Shown piece by piece: positions 21,136 through 33,813 of a stretch of DNA of 64,000 nt (position 1 is its first letter; each line of letters starts with the position of its first letter). The position numbers were made by a program, and so were the translations under genes. Under the pieces are notes generated by a model. It saw only the letters and a program-made list of their open reading frames with translations, searched no databases and was not told where the DNA came from. This DNA is from Isoetes taiwanensis. Taxonomy: Eukaryota > Streptophyta > Lycopodiopsida > Isoetales > Isoetaceae. Location of the stretch: the NCBI GenBank assembly GCA_021234155.1, contig JAJEKV010000223.1, positions 620,001 through 684,000 on the forward strand. Reading direction: 5' to 3'.

Positions 21136-23109
21136 TCGGGCTTTATGCAGTCCCTCATGTTACAAACACTTGTATACATATGTACACAAACTCATTATAT
21201 TAATATGGCATACTTAATACAATATCATTTGAAACTAGTAATGGTGCCCAGCGTTGCTGGGCATCAGTTGGAAATCTGTAAATGTTTTATTGCAATGGGA
21301 AAAGTGTGCAGTAAACTTTTTATTATAACAAAAATTTTCAAAATATCATTTAATTGTTGACATCTTGAAAATTACACATTGAAGAGGTAGTACATCCTTA
21401 CTTATAAGAGATCCGGTGTTTTGTCCTTAGGCAAACCAATGCACAATTTCTGGGACAAAAGCAAAATGGAGGGGCTATAAAGGGATATTGAATTGTATCT
21501 TCTAAGGAATTTCAGGCGTCATTGTTGGGAGCATGGGCAAAGGTCTTGGCAAATGAGTTCTCATTAAAGGTCGTCTATAATAATGGTTTATTTTATATTG
21601 TTGTTGACATTGTTTCTTTTCACGTTGTGCATAACTTGTGAATATTTATTGATTAGGTTGTGAAGTTATCTTGTTTGATATATATTCATTGAGGAGGTTG
21701 TAAAGTTATCTTGTAAATATCTTTTGAGGGTTGGGAAGTTGCATGAAGCAAGTACCGATTGCCTAGACAATTTATGTAATCTTGTGAATATGTGTGGAGG
21801 AATCTTGTGAATATGTGTGGAGGAGGTTGCAAAGTTGCATGAACATGTGAACTGTGTGGAGGTTGTGAACTTGCATGAACAGGGTATCGATTGCCCTAAC
21901 AATTTAATTTCATTTAAGAATATCTCCAAATGGAATTAGCATAAAAAACATTACAGCATTTTAAAATGGACAAAATATAGGCATTGCAAAATTGCTGGCT
22001 TTTTTCATCACATAACCACCAGTGCAATAGGTATAGTTTGCATCTCTGGTTAAGTTGTTTGAAAACTTTGGTTTACTCCTAATATGTTCCCCATGGAAAC
22101 CTACTTATTTACAATGAATGGAGTGTATGTCAATCTCAAAATAGAATAGTTGGATCTTACCATGCAAATCAAGTTTTTTTATGGTCAAGAACCGCTTCAA
22201 AGAACCTACCATACATGTAATATACCAATGCATGCATGTATCCCCATAACTACCTAAGCAAATTTAGAATACCGTTCAGAAAATAACGTCCCAGTCTTTC
22301 TTTTATCATCATGACTACAATGTCAAATATACAAATGTATGTAACTCAACATGGTACCTAGATTCTCATTTGAGTCTGACCAAAATGCAACTTACAAATT
22401 CTCACTTCTCTTTTGCAAAGATAATGCATAACTTTTATATGGTGCCTAGAACAGTTTATTAACTGATATTGGCTCCCATTTTTTAGGCAGAAAATATGCT
22501 GGCAAGACATTTGTAGGGATCACGTAAACAATGATGTTTTGGCTACAATTTTTGGCGCAAAAATATGCTGGCAAAACATTTGTAGACTTAAACAATGATG
22601 TTTTCATGAGGCAAATGAACATTAATTTACCAAAACAAAATACACTTTTTTATTTAACAGTCTGATCCTCACAATTTTTTTTTCAAATGGAGTCGTTTCT
22701 AACTCTAGAAGGAGAAATAGACCTTTATAGAAGGACCTACATACTATGCTTTTATAAAAGTCCTGTAGATCAAGCAAGCATACTGTATCAAAGCAGCAGG
22801 TCATACACCTCTGCAGACCTGGTTTTGATGTAGATTTTGTATGGCTCAAATTTGTTGCTGTGTTAGCATTGCACCAATGTATGAAATCATGATGGTTCAG
22901 AAATCATATCAGCAGAAAAGAGAAATGTAGATCCATCTACAACATGAAGAGACATAGTTGAGAAGACTAACTAATATGGATCTACCTGGCAATCTATGCA
23001 TCTTCAAATAAAACCACCAGTTATGATTCTAACTGTTAGCATTAAATGCATTGCATTATAGTATTTGCAAGAGAAATCCTATGACCATAACATATCAAAG
23101 AAGACTAAC
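21136..23109. other. Intergenic, nothing firmly recognised
   Basis: Contains a near-duplicate pair at 22490-22610 (AAAATATGCTGGCAA twice, about 70 bases apart) and a doubled AATCTTGTGAATATGTGTGG at about 21776-21820. No gene is supported. Confidence 0.4.
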
Positions 23110-23224
23110 CTCAATTCCTCAAATGTGTAGTGTAATATGAGATGCAAAAGTCCAGAACCTCAAGATGCCAAGAGCGAGAGCTGTTCTTATCAAACCTGAC
23201 CCCATTTCTGGCCAGCTCAAGCAC
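23110..23224 (-). other. Possible orphan exon, unassigned
   Basis: The minus strand between an acceptor-like ...GTGTAG and a donor-like GTTAGT encodes VLELARNGVRFDKNSS, then SWHLEVLDFCISYY, then a stop. The protein-like composition and splice signals suggest a decayed exon. It lies downstream of the haspin exons, but I do not recognise it as part of haspin. Confidence 0.3.
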
Positions 23225-23548
23225 CTACACCAACCAGCACATCATGCATGAAATTCATATAAGAAAAGGAGAAAACGATACGCTGGTGTAGACTACCAAC
23301 AAATTGAAAGGATAACAACCACCATCCTTAGCAGATTTTGTTGAACCGGCTCTATTGTTGCCACTGTCATTCGTCCAAAACCATGCCACGTTTAAATAAT
23401 GCCCTAAATGTTGCAAACGAACTGGAGGAGGCAGAACATAGCTTTTGCCCACGATCTTGAAGTGTGATATACAGTGACTATGGCCAATCTATCCTTTGTT
23501 GACATCTGTTTCAGATTAGTCCACCATAGCAGAGTTACATGCCCTTAC

Positions 23549-24556
23549 GCTTTGGTCTCTATGAAGTTTTTGCTTGTATTCAATTTTTGTGAGGTGCTTC
23601 GAAGTCTGTTCAATGTATTTGTTAATCGTATCTCCGTATACATCTTGTCAAGTGTCTGCAAACAATATATCTGAGATTGATGTACTTTAATATCAGTCCA
23701 CCTTTCTGAGTAATAAGCCATTTCACCGTTTGGATCTCGCCATTCACTTTGAAATCCCCATCCATGGGTACAATCTTGAAAACGTTTCCACTCTTTTTAA
23801 AAGCTTCTGCATATGTGCCTTCACCAACTTTGACAATTGCACTAATGTCACCACCGATGTAAAAAGGGAAACACCGCCGTAATTAATGATGTAAAGGAAT
23901 TTTGAAATGCAATGCGTGTCATGATAACTAACCAAAATTTGCATAGTGCTTCAAGAAGGCTCATCACTTTGTTGCTTGTTGTGCTTCAAGTAGAATTGCA
24001 CTAAATATAAATGAAGATTCAGTTATTTCAAAGATTTCAGATTCTTACGCATGAGAACTATCGACATTGTCTCTCAAAAACCCTTTAATATATCATCCTC
24101 TATCTCTTCTTCTATTACCAACCTACCAATAGCTGATTCGGCCTTTTCGATCTTCATGATTACTAACGCTTCGAGAAGTAATGGATTTAACAATGGATGA
24201 ATTTGGCAACGTTTCATTGACTCCTTCTTGGCAACCTTGAACCAACCGCTGTACTTTAGCTTTTTCTCCTATCATAGCTTGCTTCAAATCAGCAAGACCA
24301 TTTACTCCATTTGATACCACCGACATTGGCATAGGCACCACAAACATCTAGCTTTGTTCCCAAAGGGTTCTAGAATCTCCATGCGGGGAACTCGAGGTTA
24401 TCATATTCCATCCTCGGCCCACGGCATTATCCCCTAAAGGCGGAGTAAGAAAGCAATTCGAAACATTGCTGGCTCTTTTTTGAACAACTCTTTTACAGGG
24501 CTCGTCTCTAAATCACTATCAGAACTAATTTCGACCATGCAAGCACTGCTTGCCAT
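23549..24556 (-). pseudogene. Haspin-type kinase pseudogene (N-terminal part)
   Basis: Haspin phosphorylates histone H3 threonine 3 in mitosis. The minus-strand exon 23841-23727 encodes IVKVGEGTYAEAFK, then FKIVPMDGDFKVNGEIQ: the glycine loop and following strands of the haspin kinase domain. After a GT-AG intron, exon 23655-23549 gives LTNTLNRLRS and NTSKNFIETK, as expected next in haspin. Upstream, an ATG at 24556 opens MASSACMVEISSDSD. This frame and the next (24347-24123) are broken by a frameshift and stops, and the catalytic loop and the rest of the kinase are absent downstream. The upstream part is assigned to the same gene only by position and direction. Dead or truncated gene. Confidence 0.62.
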
Positions 24557-25000
24557 TGAATTGAAGGGCTGTGGAAGAATCGGAATGGGAAAAATGGAGA
24601 AGCGTATAGCACTTAAAACTTACCCTACCAAATGAGAGAAGGGAGCCGTTCTTAGCTCTGCCGCTAAATCGGGCCATTGGATCTAGCAGCTCGAAGGTGC
24701 TACTGCCGCCCTAGCTCGAAGGTGCCCTCGCTAACCCTAGCCAAAAAAACCCTAGAATCTTACGTGGCGTCATCTCTTCCATTGATTTCATCAAATCTGG
24801 GCCGTCGAAAGTTTTAGAACTTTATAATAAAGGATATGCTTGTCCAAAATAGCATATTTGCTAATTAAACAATTCATATGATAAATTCCTCATGCGTAGA
24901 ACAATAAACTTTGAGATTTACTTACTTATGACAAAGAACATGACATAATGTGAAACTAAATGATAACATGACATCAAAAGTTCATAATGTTCAAGGTTAG
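24557..25000. other. Intergenic, nothing recognised
   Basis: Presumed former promoter side of the haspin-like gene. No clear transposon end for the neighbouring hAT sequence was found here. Confidence 0.4.
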
Positions 25001-25176
25001 AGAGTGCTAGTAATGCATGAAATATGGATTCGTGCCAGAATCCCTGTAACGAACATTTGAATTTGAAGAACGAATGTAATTCGACGAGACGTAACAAGTT
25101 GCATCCGTATCTTCCTCATCTTCATAGTCACTATCATTCTTGTCGTCATCGTCATCATTATCTCCTTCCTCTTCTT

Positions 25177-27294
25177 CTACATCAATCTCATTCTCATTGT
25201 CAAGGGCCAATCCCATGCCATCACTAGTACTTGCTCATCTACCTCTTGCTCTTCCCCATCATCATCATTCCATTCTTGTGGTTCTGGAAGAGATGCCTTA
25301 TTTGCAAAGCCAATATAAGGCTCTCTTCTCACTTGTCTATGAGATTGAATCAATTTCAAATTTGCATTTACAAATACCAAATCCGATGTCCTTGATGGAA
25401 GAAGTCTATTCCTTTTCTTACTTACTACATGTGAAAAGACACTAAAAAGCCTCTCAAGTGGAGAGGAGGCCGCTCCTTGGCTAAGAATGCGAACCGCCAT
25501 TGCTTGCAATTCAGGTGTATCCCCTCCATATTCCTTCCACCAAAGTGCGGATGCAAATTTAAAGCGAGCCGCTTGCGCATCCGAGGTTCCAAAACTCCCC
25601 TCTTTCTTCTTATAGATTGCATATCAGCATCATCAATCATCCTGTTAAGCATGTCATTAAAGTGCCTCGAGATAGCGGGATCCGTCCATTGCTTTTGTCC
25701 TTGGAACTCAGGATCCAAGTAAAATGCAGCAGCCTGAATTGGGAACTCATATTTATTCCATCTTTCATTGCACATTGCCACCAATTCTGCTGCTTTTGTT
25801 GCATCCCTCTCCAATTTCATAATATGTTCATTCATCTTGTCAAGCCCTTCATAAACCTTTCCAAGGCATGGATCATTTCCATCAACAAGGCGCAACATCA
25901 AAACAATTGGCTCTACAACCTCCAAGTGATGATTAACCTTCTTCCAAAATGCATCATCAAAAACAATAGCATTACATGCCCTTCCTGCAGCAGAGCGTCC
26001 AGGTGGACTCTTGCGAAAGACATCATCAATAAACAATGACCTCAACACCCAATGCAAATCATGCAATCTTTCAAGCATGATGAAATTGTAACCAAATCTA
26101 GTTTCACAATATTTTAGCAAAGTCTTACCGTTGTGATTTGCAAGTGTGAGCCTTTGAAAGTGTGCGCGAGTAGATGTGTGCCCATTCACAATTAATGTAA
26201 CCAAAGACTTTCCTTTTTGCACCAAATCCGCAACTTCAGGAGGCTGCCCATATCTTTGAGCAAGTTATTGAGACAATATGCAATGCATGGGCAAAAGAAG
26301 ATATAAGGAAACTCTGCCTCAATAATACGTCCAGCTGCACGATTGGCATTCTCTCCATCACATACAATTTGCACAATATTTTGTGCACCCAATGTAATGC
26401 TTTCTTTCCATGTAGCTGCTAAATTTGAGGCCCCTTTTCTTGAAGCAGATATGTCATGAGACATGAGGAAATATGCTTTGCCTCTACAATAGGCAACTGA
26501 ACCTTCAACGTGACGCCCTTTCTTATCAGTCCATCCATCAAAGATGAGGGTGACTCCAAAATCAGCCCATTGGCTTCTAATATCTGACAAAAGTTCATGC
26601 AGAGTTCGCTTTTCCCTCTCCAAGAATGTTGTGCGAATATCCTCATATTTAGGTGCCTCATAACCTGACCCATAACTTGCAATAGCTTGCACCATAGCTT
26701 GGAAAAAATCGGACCTAGCAACACGAAACGGGATGTGGTCATGATAGAACCATCTAGCAACATGTCTATCCACTGCCTCTTTTTTTTTGGATCGATTAGC
26801 CTCTTTATTTCCTTTTGGCCAAGCTTCTTAGGTTGAAGAAAGCGTCCTAGTCCACTACTAGAAGCGAGTGTGCTTTTCTCCATTGTACTTTCACGTCGTT
26901 CTTGGTCATAATGTGTACCTGTATCATGTCTATAAGGTGTATCACGGCGATCATCAATGCCAAAAGTAGTGGCTTCCCTTGCACATTCTTGTGCTTGCTT
27001 CTTGGCAACTTTCTTCTCATCCAATTGTCTTGCAAAATCTAGTAGTTGGTGTCGCTTCTCATCTGAAATACTTGGACAAAACTCAACATCTTGTCTCTCA
27101 TGAATCAAATGGCCTCTTACTCTTATCACGGAAGAAATGCGTTGCTCGTTGCAATAAGGACATATCCATTCTCTAGCACCTCCTGGTAGTTTTTGGCTAT
27201 TTAACACAATTTCTACCTCTTTCCACCAATCACTTGGATCTGGACCTGTATTATTGCGCTTTCTTTTCCTGTTGATGCTCATCATGGTGATCAC
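25177..27294 (-). mobile_element. Decayed hAT transposase
   Basis: Reading the minus strand from 27294: a BED-type zinc finger (WICPYCNEQRI, then RGHLIHERQDVEFC), then a DUF659-like region with GVTLIFDGWTDKKGR and IVQIVCDGENANR, then CPCIAYCLNNLLKD. After that come the helical middle region (26225-25425) and a C-terminal dimerisation region with SPLERLFSVFSHVVSKKRNR. The four pieces lie in different frames (27294-26419, 26773-26192, 26225-25425 and 25509-25177), so at least three frameshifts have killed it. Intact hAT transposases cut and paste DNA with 8-bp target duplications. I could not identify the terminal inverted repeats. Confidence 0.85.
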
Positions 27295-27300
27295 AATCTA

Positions 27301-27660
27301 TGAAAATAAAAAACAAAGAACAAGTGAGCAAACAAATATATTAAATGAGCAAAGTGACATATCAAAAGAGAAAATATATCACTGTTTTTTTATTACAGTT
27401 AAAAAAAACAAAGAATAAGTGAGTAAAAAAATCCATTACAGTAAAAAAAAGGCTCAAAATTAGCTCACCGTGCTCGAATTTAGCTCACTGTTTTTTTTTT
27501 TGTTACAGTATAATAGTTCCTTTTTATTTGCTTTGTCTAAGGAGGGATACAAAAAAGGGACGTGACTAAAAGCAGTTTCGTAATGCTTGGTAATGGCCTG
27601 ATGGCGGCCATTACTTCTGAAGATGTTTAAACCAACATGTGCCTCGTTAAAATACCAATC
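27301..27660. other. Short AT-rich gap
   Basis: Several poly-T/poly-A tracts with GTTACAGT repeats between the hAT and gypsy remnants. No gene. Confidence 0.4.
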
Positions 27661-27665
27661 ACTCG

Positions 27666-29745
27666 TTGAACCATCCTACAGTATGTCATGACCATTATGC
27701 ACATTGCAATCAACGTTTATATGCTATGTTTAAACTGTTTTACAAGATATGCTCTGTTCCAACTACACTGCATATGCGTAATTTCATGAGACTCATGAAT
27801 GATGTCTTCCGCGAATACCTTGATGATTTTGTCATTATATTCTTTGACGATATCCTCATATACAGTAAGATATTACAAGATCATCAACGACATCTTCGAT
27901 TGGCATTACAGAAACTGAGACGCCATTAATTGTACGCCAAATTTTCTGAAGTGTCGTTTTGCCACTACCAAGGTGAATTACTTGGGCCATATTGTATCCG
28001 CAGAGGGAATTGCCACCAACCCAGCTAAGATTGAGGCAGTCAAAGAATGGCCCATTCCAACCAACGTGTCTGAAGTTCGCAGTTTTCTAGGCTTGGCCGG
28101 GTATTATCGTAAATTTGTCAAGGACTTTGCCAAGCTCGCTGCACCTTTAACTGATCTCACCAAGCATGAAAAGGTTAGGGATTGGATGGCACATTGGAAA
28201 GATAAGGTACAAACCGCCTTTCAAGCCCTAAAGGATGCTTTGACAACAACTCCTGTGCTTACAATGCCAGATCCTCACAAGGATAAATGGGTTGCCACAG
28301 ATGCCAGTAAAATTGCGACGGGGGGCGTCTTAATGCAGGAAGGCCGGGTTATCGCTTATGATTCTCGAAAGATGAATGCTGCGGAACAACGATACCCCAC
28401 GCATGATCAAGAGCTACTTGTCATTGTGCGTGCCTTGCGTATTTGGAGGCATTATTTACTTGGAAGGCGATTCCAATTGGATATGGATCATCAAAGCCTC
28501 CAATACATTTTTACGCAACCCCATCTTAATTTGAGGCAAAGACGGTGGATGGAATTCCTCGAGGAATATGACTTTGAGGTCATTTATAAATCGGGCAAGA
28601 ATAATGTTGTTGTTGAGCCCTTTCCAGGCACCCATTCGTCACTCGTACGCATTGTAATGCTATCTCCACACTCTCCAGTGAGTTTGGGAAACAGATCCAA
28701 CAGACCCTTCCTACAGATCCAGAATTCCAAGAGGTATGGCAAAGTGTATCTAAGGAAGCCAGAACCGATAAGGAGAGGGAGACTTTCTGCCTATATAAGA
28801 AGGAAGCTCAACTCCTTTATTACAAGGACAAATTATGTGTTCCCGAGACATCTGGAGTTCGAAAGCTCATTCTCCATGATACATATAACAGTCCAATAGC
28901 AGGGCATGCGGGGTTTATGAAGACATATTTCAAAATCCGCTCCAGCTATTTCTGGCCAGGCATGAAGAAGCATATTGCCAGGTACATTAAGTAGTGCCAG
29001 ACTTATCAGCAAACAAAGGCAGAACAGTTGCGTATTCCAGGTGAATTGCAACCCCTCGATGTACCCAATGCTAAGTGGGAAGTTATTACCATGGATTTTA
29101 TCGTGGGGCTTCCGCGTACCTTAAGGGGGTTTGATGCCTTAATGGTAGTGGTCGACAAACTCTCTAAAATGGCACATTTCTTGCCATGTCGTACCACAGA
29201 TACTGCATTGGATACCGCCTTGCTCTTCACCAAGGAAGTGTTTCGTCTGCATGGGATGCCCCATACCATTATATCAGATAGGGATCCTAAGTTTGTTAGT
29301 GCGTTCTGGAAGGATTTCTTCAGCACTATTCAGACTAAGCTGGCCATGAGCACAGCTTACCACCCCAAGACCGATGGTCAAACAGAGCGTACCAATCGCA
29401 TCATTGAAGATATGCTACGTAACCATGTCTGGAACAAACAGTCTCAATGGGCAGACTACATTTACTTGGTAGAGTTTGCCTACAACAGTACCAAACAGGA
29501 GTCCTCACGGATGTCTCCCTTTATGATTAATTATGGCTATCAATGCCTTACACTAGACACGTGGCATAATCCAGTCTCCAAGGTAGAGGTTTCTCAGCAA
29601 TTGCTTGCAGACATGCAGGGTCTGGTTGAAGAGGTTCGGGCATATTTGTTAGCTGCAAGAGCTCGACAGAAGAGTCTAGCAGATCGCCATCGTACTCCTT
29701 GAGAGTTTCAAGTTGACAAGTCCGTTTGGCTAAAGATCCTTTCAA
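27666..29745 (+). mobile_element. Ty3/gypsy pol fragment (RT end, RNase H, integrase), truncated
   Basis: In order on the plus strand: the end of reverse transcriptase with [13 protein letters not shown] (about 27830-27870), [11 protein letters not shown], RNase H with [11 protein letters not shown] and [24 protein letters not shown], and the catalytic core of integrase with VVDKLSKMAHFLPC, ISDRDPKFVSAFW and STAYHPKTDGQTERTNR. It matches plant chromovirus-type gypsy elements. Gag, protease, the N-terminal half of RT and both LTRs are missing. Frameshifts or stops lie near 27930, 28650, 28900, 28994 and 29702. The end EFQVDKSVWLK near 29705-29745 is still integrase-like, and host exon sequence follows. 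Confidence 0.9.
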
Positions 29746-30522
29746 ATCCGGTCCATAGGCTTCCATAGAAACATCGCTATTGGGCCTCTCTCTCTCAGAG
29801 ACAATAGCCTTACAAATTTCCAGGGCATCATTGGACTCTACCTTTGACATAGAACCCTTTATGTCACCAGGATTGTCTCCGTTCAATATAGAATCTTTCA
29901 TCTCACTGGAATCTTCCACATTCAACGTACCATTCATATATTGATCCATATTATCCCCAGATTCATCCACAAATCCTTCAGCGCATTGAACATCTGGTGC
30001 ATCTTGGTAATGATCTGGAAGGCGACTATCCTTGGCAACAACATCCAGCATAGATTCAGTAGAATCCTTTACAATACCAGATCCATGTCTATCATGAACT
30101 TCTACCACCTCTTTTTTGCAGCTACTATTTTCATTCGATGGAGAATATTCTTTCTGAATCCTTCCATGGTCATCTGCCATGTTAGTTTCTTTCCCACTCT
30201 CCATGTTAGTTTCTTTCCCACTCTCAGAACCGGGCTCCATCTTCACAGGACGAGGATCACTGTCAGGCTGCACTGGCAAAGAGATGAAAACGTCGATAGT
30301 TCCGTTTTCCTTCAAGAGGGCATTAGTAAATGGACAAATTAAACCCTCAGGGGTGGATGGAATCTCGCTTATTTGATCCAATACAGGTCCAGTTGAAGGA
30401 GGACTCTCTGGCTCATCTGATATATTCGCCATAGCAGATTGCCTCTTAGATTCAAGTTCCAGGGAGGGTCGATGATCGGGCAAATCTTCACATGGCTGGG
30501 CAATTGGATTTTCCTCTGCCAT
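29746..30522 (-). CDS. First exon of an unidentified host gene, cut by a gypsy fragment
   Basis: Opens with ATG at 30522 (MAEENPIAQPCEDLP) and stays open for about 259 codons until it meets the gypsy fragment. The protein is acidic, Ser/Glu/Asp rich and probably disordered. It contains a short tandem duplication, SGKETNM twice, near 30190-30225. No domain is recognised. Upstream on this strand, TTTCTCCTTGGCGCCAAGG precedes the start. The remainder of the gene would lie to the left beyond the gypsy and hAT insertions but was not found. It may be a real 5' exon of a nuclear protein gene, now probably non-functional. Confidence 0.5.
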
Positions 30523-30559
30523 AGCCTTGGCGCCAAGGAGAAACCGACCGTCGTCATAT

Positions 30560-32050
30560 TAAATGTCATAAACCCTAAACCCTAGGCCTCTACTACGTGT
30601 TACAAAAATTAATTTCGAACATAATTAGGCAGAAAATTCCAAATATACACCCCTCCCGTTCGCAAATATTCGAAGTAGCAAAAAGGCACGCGAGAGGCCA
30701 TAGAAAATAAAAGCGTGGGGAAATTAATGCAAGATAATATAAATTGAATTGAATCGGATACCTAAAAAAATAATTGAAATGCCATTTACATATTTTTCAT
30801 GCCATTTCAAAGCCTAATTAGGTCAAAGTGATATAAATTGAATACTTTAGATGATGCCCCTGCATTTAAGGTACCTATTTCCTAGTTTTGAAAGGCCAGG
30901 ATATGAGATTGTAGCTCTCTTTGGTGGTGTTGTAAAAGTTTGTGTAATGTCTTTTTAATTTTATTTTTTGTTTTTTTCTTGCATGTTGATGAGTGCACTT
31001 AGCTATGTCCTTACACAATGCATTGAAATTGCAATGTAACATAATGTATCATTGTACAATTTCTTAGCATGCCTATTATTGCCAAGGTTTTCCCCTCGAA
31101 AACCCTTCAGAGTGGGGTTTTTCAATCCTGACAGTAATCTCCCTGTTGTACTATTTTGATTGGGCCCCATAGGCCAATTGGTCTCCGTGGACGATAAAAC
31201 ATCCATTTGATTCAATTCAATTCTAAGATGTCGATGTCGAAGTTTTTTTCGTATGGTTTGTGCTTGTCCGACGTATGCTAACAAATAGGAGAGTTGTATT
31301 AAGATTATCACCATTATTATGTTTTGCAATTGAAGGTGTGGTGCCATGAAATGTTATATAAAAGGTTATTTTTTTAGAGCACAGCATGACTTTCCGTGTT
31401 GACCAGGTCTAGATTGCAAAAATAATCTAAGTGCATACTCTAGCTAAGATGGACGAAGGTTCATGCTTGGTATAGGCACTCCAAGATCTTGAAGTAACAA
31501 ATAAGTTCGTATGTTAACAACATAACTTATCTGCAGTAAAAGAGTAATATAGTGATAACCAGTATAGTACAAAAACTAAACATAATTCTATGAAAGAAGA
31601 AACCTAAGCAGGAAATATGCATTTGCGTGAAAGTATTGTTTGGAATATGTTGTAACCTTCGTTAGAGAATCTTGACAACACATCCTCACCTTAAGAGGCT
31701 CCATAATGCACCAAACATGAACAAGTTTTAACATTTGCAACTTCAGACTGCATTCCAAACCTAGAGATTGCTCCCATAGGAACACAAGACTGAAGGGTGG
31801 ATACAATCAGCTTAGAGAAAGGCCAAAAAAAGATAACTCTGAGGTATCATGCTGCTAATCAACTAAATAAGTCCAGAAAAACTTCTCACAAACAAGTATT
31901 CGGTTGAATTCTTTGGGTACAAAATTTTGCAGTTCTACATTTTACATCATCTTTTACTTGAATTTGTCTTTTCCTCGTCGTAAATGAGTTTTTTTTGTTT
32001 TTTTTTTTTTTTGAATCACCTTAAGTTAAAGGAATAATAAAAGTGCTTAC
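30560..32050. other. Intergenic; contains a copia-LTR-like module at about 31080-31205
   Basis: At 31086-31125 a hairpin-forming stretch reads GGTTTTCCCCTCGAAAACCC and is followed by GGGGTTTTTCAATCC. At 31165-31205 comes GGGCCCCATAGGCCAATTGG, then TCTCCGTGGACGATAAAA. This combination resembles the R-U5 part of plant copia LTRs. The second half recurs at 43138-43180 inside the CACTA transposase. The rest holds no recognised gene. Confidence 0.5.
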
Positions 32051-32929
32051 AGATGCAGGAACTTCGTCTTTGGTTGGTTTTAACCTTTCCTTGGATCCAA
32101 CCTTTAAAATTGATGTCTCAATGGCTTCTGGAGTACCACCAATAAAACTTGACTCCTTACAAAAGCGTACTCAGTTTATTTCAAATGCAGCTCTTACGCA
32201 CTCCAGAATGTACTCCACGACTGTGTCTTCCTTGATTGGCTTTGGCCTCTCTGGTAGATTCTAGTGACACAAAAGATGAACTATCTTTAGAAAGAAAAAC
32301 ATGTGCTTATCAAAAGCAAGGGACATAATTGGTTATATAACACTAACTTGAAATCGATAGTCAGCAATCAATGCTATACAATCAACAAATCCTAGGGTAA
32401 ATGGATAGAAATGGACAGACATTCCTAATGAACACAAGGCATGCAGAGATTATGAGAAAAGAGGAAGCATAAATGCATTATTGGCATGGCTGGCAAACTT
32501 GTACAAGAAAATGAATCAATGAGTCTCACTCCGACATATCATATTCTTTGAAAAGCACTTCTTTGACATGGCTCAAGCACTGGAACGAAAATTGTAAACA
32601 GTCCTAAATTTCTATGCCAGAGTTGATAAAATCAATAGATACATGCAAAGTACGTCCCGAGGCAGAGGCACATACTGCAATTTCAGCAGAAAGGTACAGA
32701 ATTTTCAAGAATTGATCAGAATCTGTCTTTTATCATGAGGTTTTGGTGGAATTTGGGAATTATTTGAATGGATTCGAAGTGCAAGAAATGAGATCAATTT
32801 AGGGGCCGAGCTAGGGATATCATGTGAGCAGGAAGAAGCTTATATATCATGAACCAGACTTTTGGGAGGAGTTTTGGCGGCTGGGCAAGTGTGTCTAGCC
32901 TACTTAGGCTGACTGTTTTGCATCCCAAC

Positions 32930-33270
32930 AATGCAGCAACTAATTTGGTCTCATATTATGGTACTTCCTTCTATCTTCAGTGTTTCTAGAGTATCCGCTT
33001 TGGTTCTTCAATGTGTAAAAGAAAGCTTCGGGAGCTATTTTTTCCAGTATCTTCTTGTCTTTCCTGGTCACCATATGGGAGATCACCATGCGCTTCATGT
33101 ATATTAGCTTACAGAGCAGAGAATAAGTTTCTGCGCATAAAGGATGAAGATGTTGAGGCTTCTCCTGTAGTAATCCTTTATATGTTTGAAACATTGTACT
33201 TTTTATTCTAATAAATATAAAAAACACCCCGTTCTCTCTCAAAAAAAAATAAAAATAAAAAAATTCAGCA
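32930..33270 (+). mobile_element. Possible poly(A)-ended retroposed sequence in a helicase exon
   Basis: The plus strand ends CTAATAAATATAAAAAACAC and then, after CTCTCTC, an A-rich tail (33240-33270) directly against helicase exon 3. An AATAAA-like signal and a poly(A) tail suggest retroposition by an L1-type machinery. The 5' end is a guess, and no clean target duplication was found. Confidence 0.4.
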
Positions 33271-33785
33271 AATGATAGATCGCGTTGCCACATCTTCCAG
33301 GCTTCAAGTTTTGCAGGTGAAATGTTTGTCTGCTCAGTTCGACGTAATGAAGTATAAGATGGTACACAATTTTTAGTAGTATCAAGCGGCAAATTGATCT
33401 CCTCTGATAATCTTTCTATAATAGACATGAGCTCTTCCCCATGTTGGTCCACAAGCCACTGCAACAATAAAAATAAGGACCACTTCTACTGCAGTGAAGA
33501 CTAGAAGATTGAAATGTTACAAGTCATATTAAACCTGATTTGCACCATCAATGTTCCTCAGGCGTGCTAGTGTTGATGGCCTAAGTTTGGCAAGCCTCTG
33601 TAATGTCTTTTCATTACAAATTGCATATATGTAACAATAGGCAAATAATTATACCTAAGAAGATGGGATGCATCTTTGCACTATAGGAAAAACCAATGCA
33701 TACGGTGCTGATGGAATTTTGTTTTGCTAACTTAGCTCTGGCACCCAAGAGTAGATTTAATAATTTGATCTCCACCTACAATATA

Positions 33786-33813
33786 GAAGGAAGGAAGGAA
33801 GGAAGGAAGGAAG
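33786..33813. repeat. (GGAA)n microsatellite
   Basis: Seven GGAA units in an intron of the helicase remnant. Confidence 0.95.

Noticed and set aside
25007-25216. Asp/Glu-rich minus-strand ORF
   Set aside because: It is acidic low-complexity sequence just downstream of the hAT transposase end, possibly part of its C-terminal tail. It cannot be supported as a separate gene.
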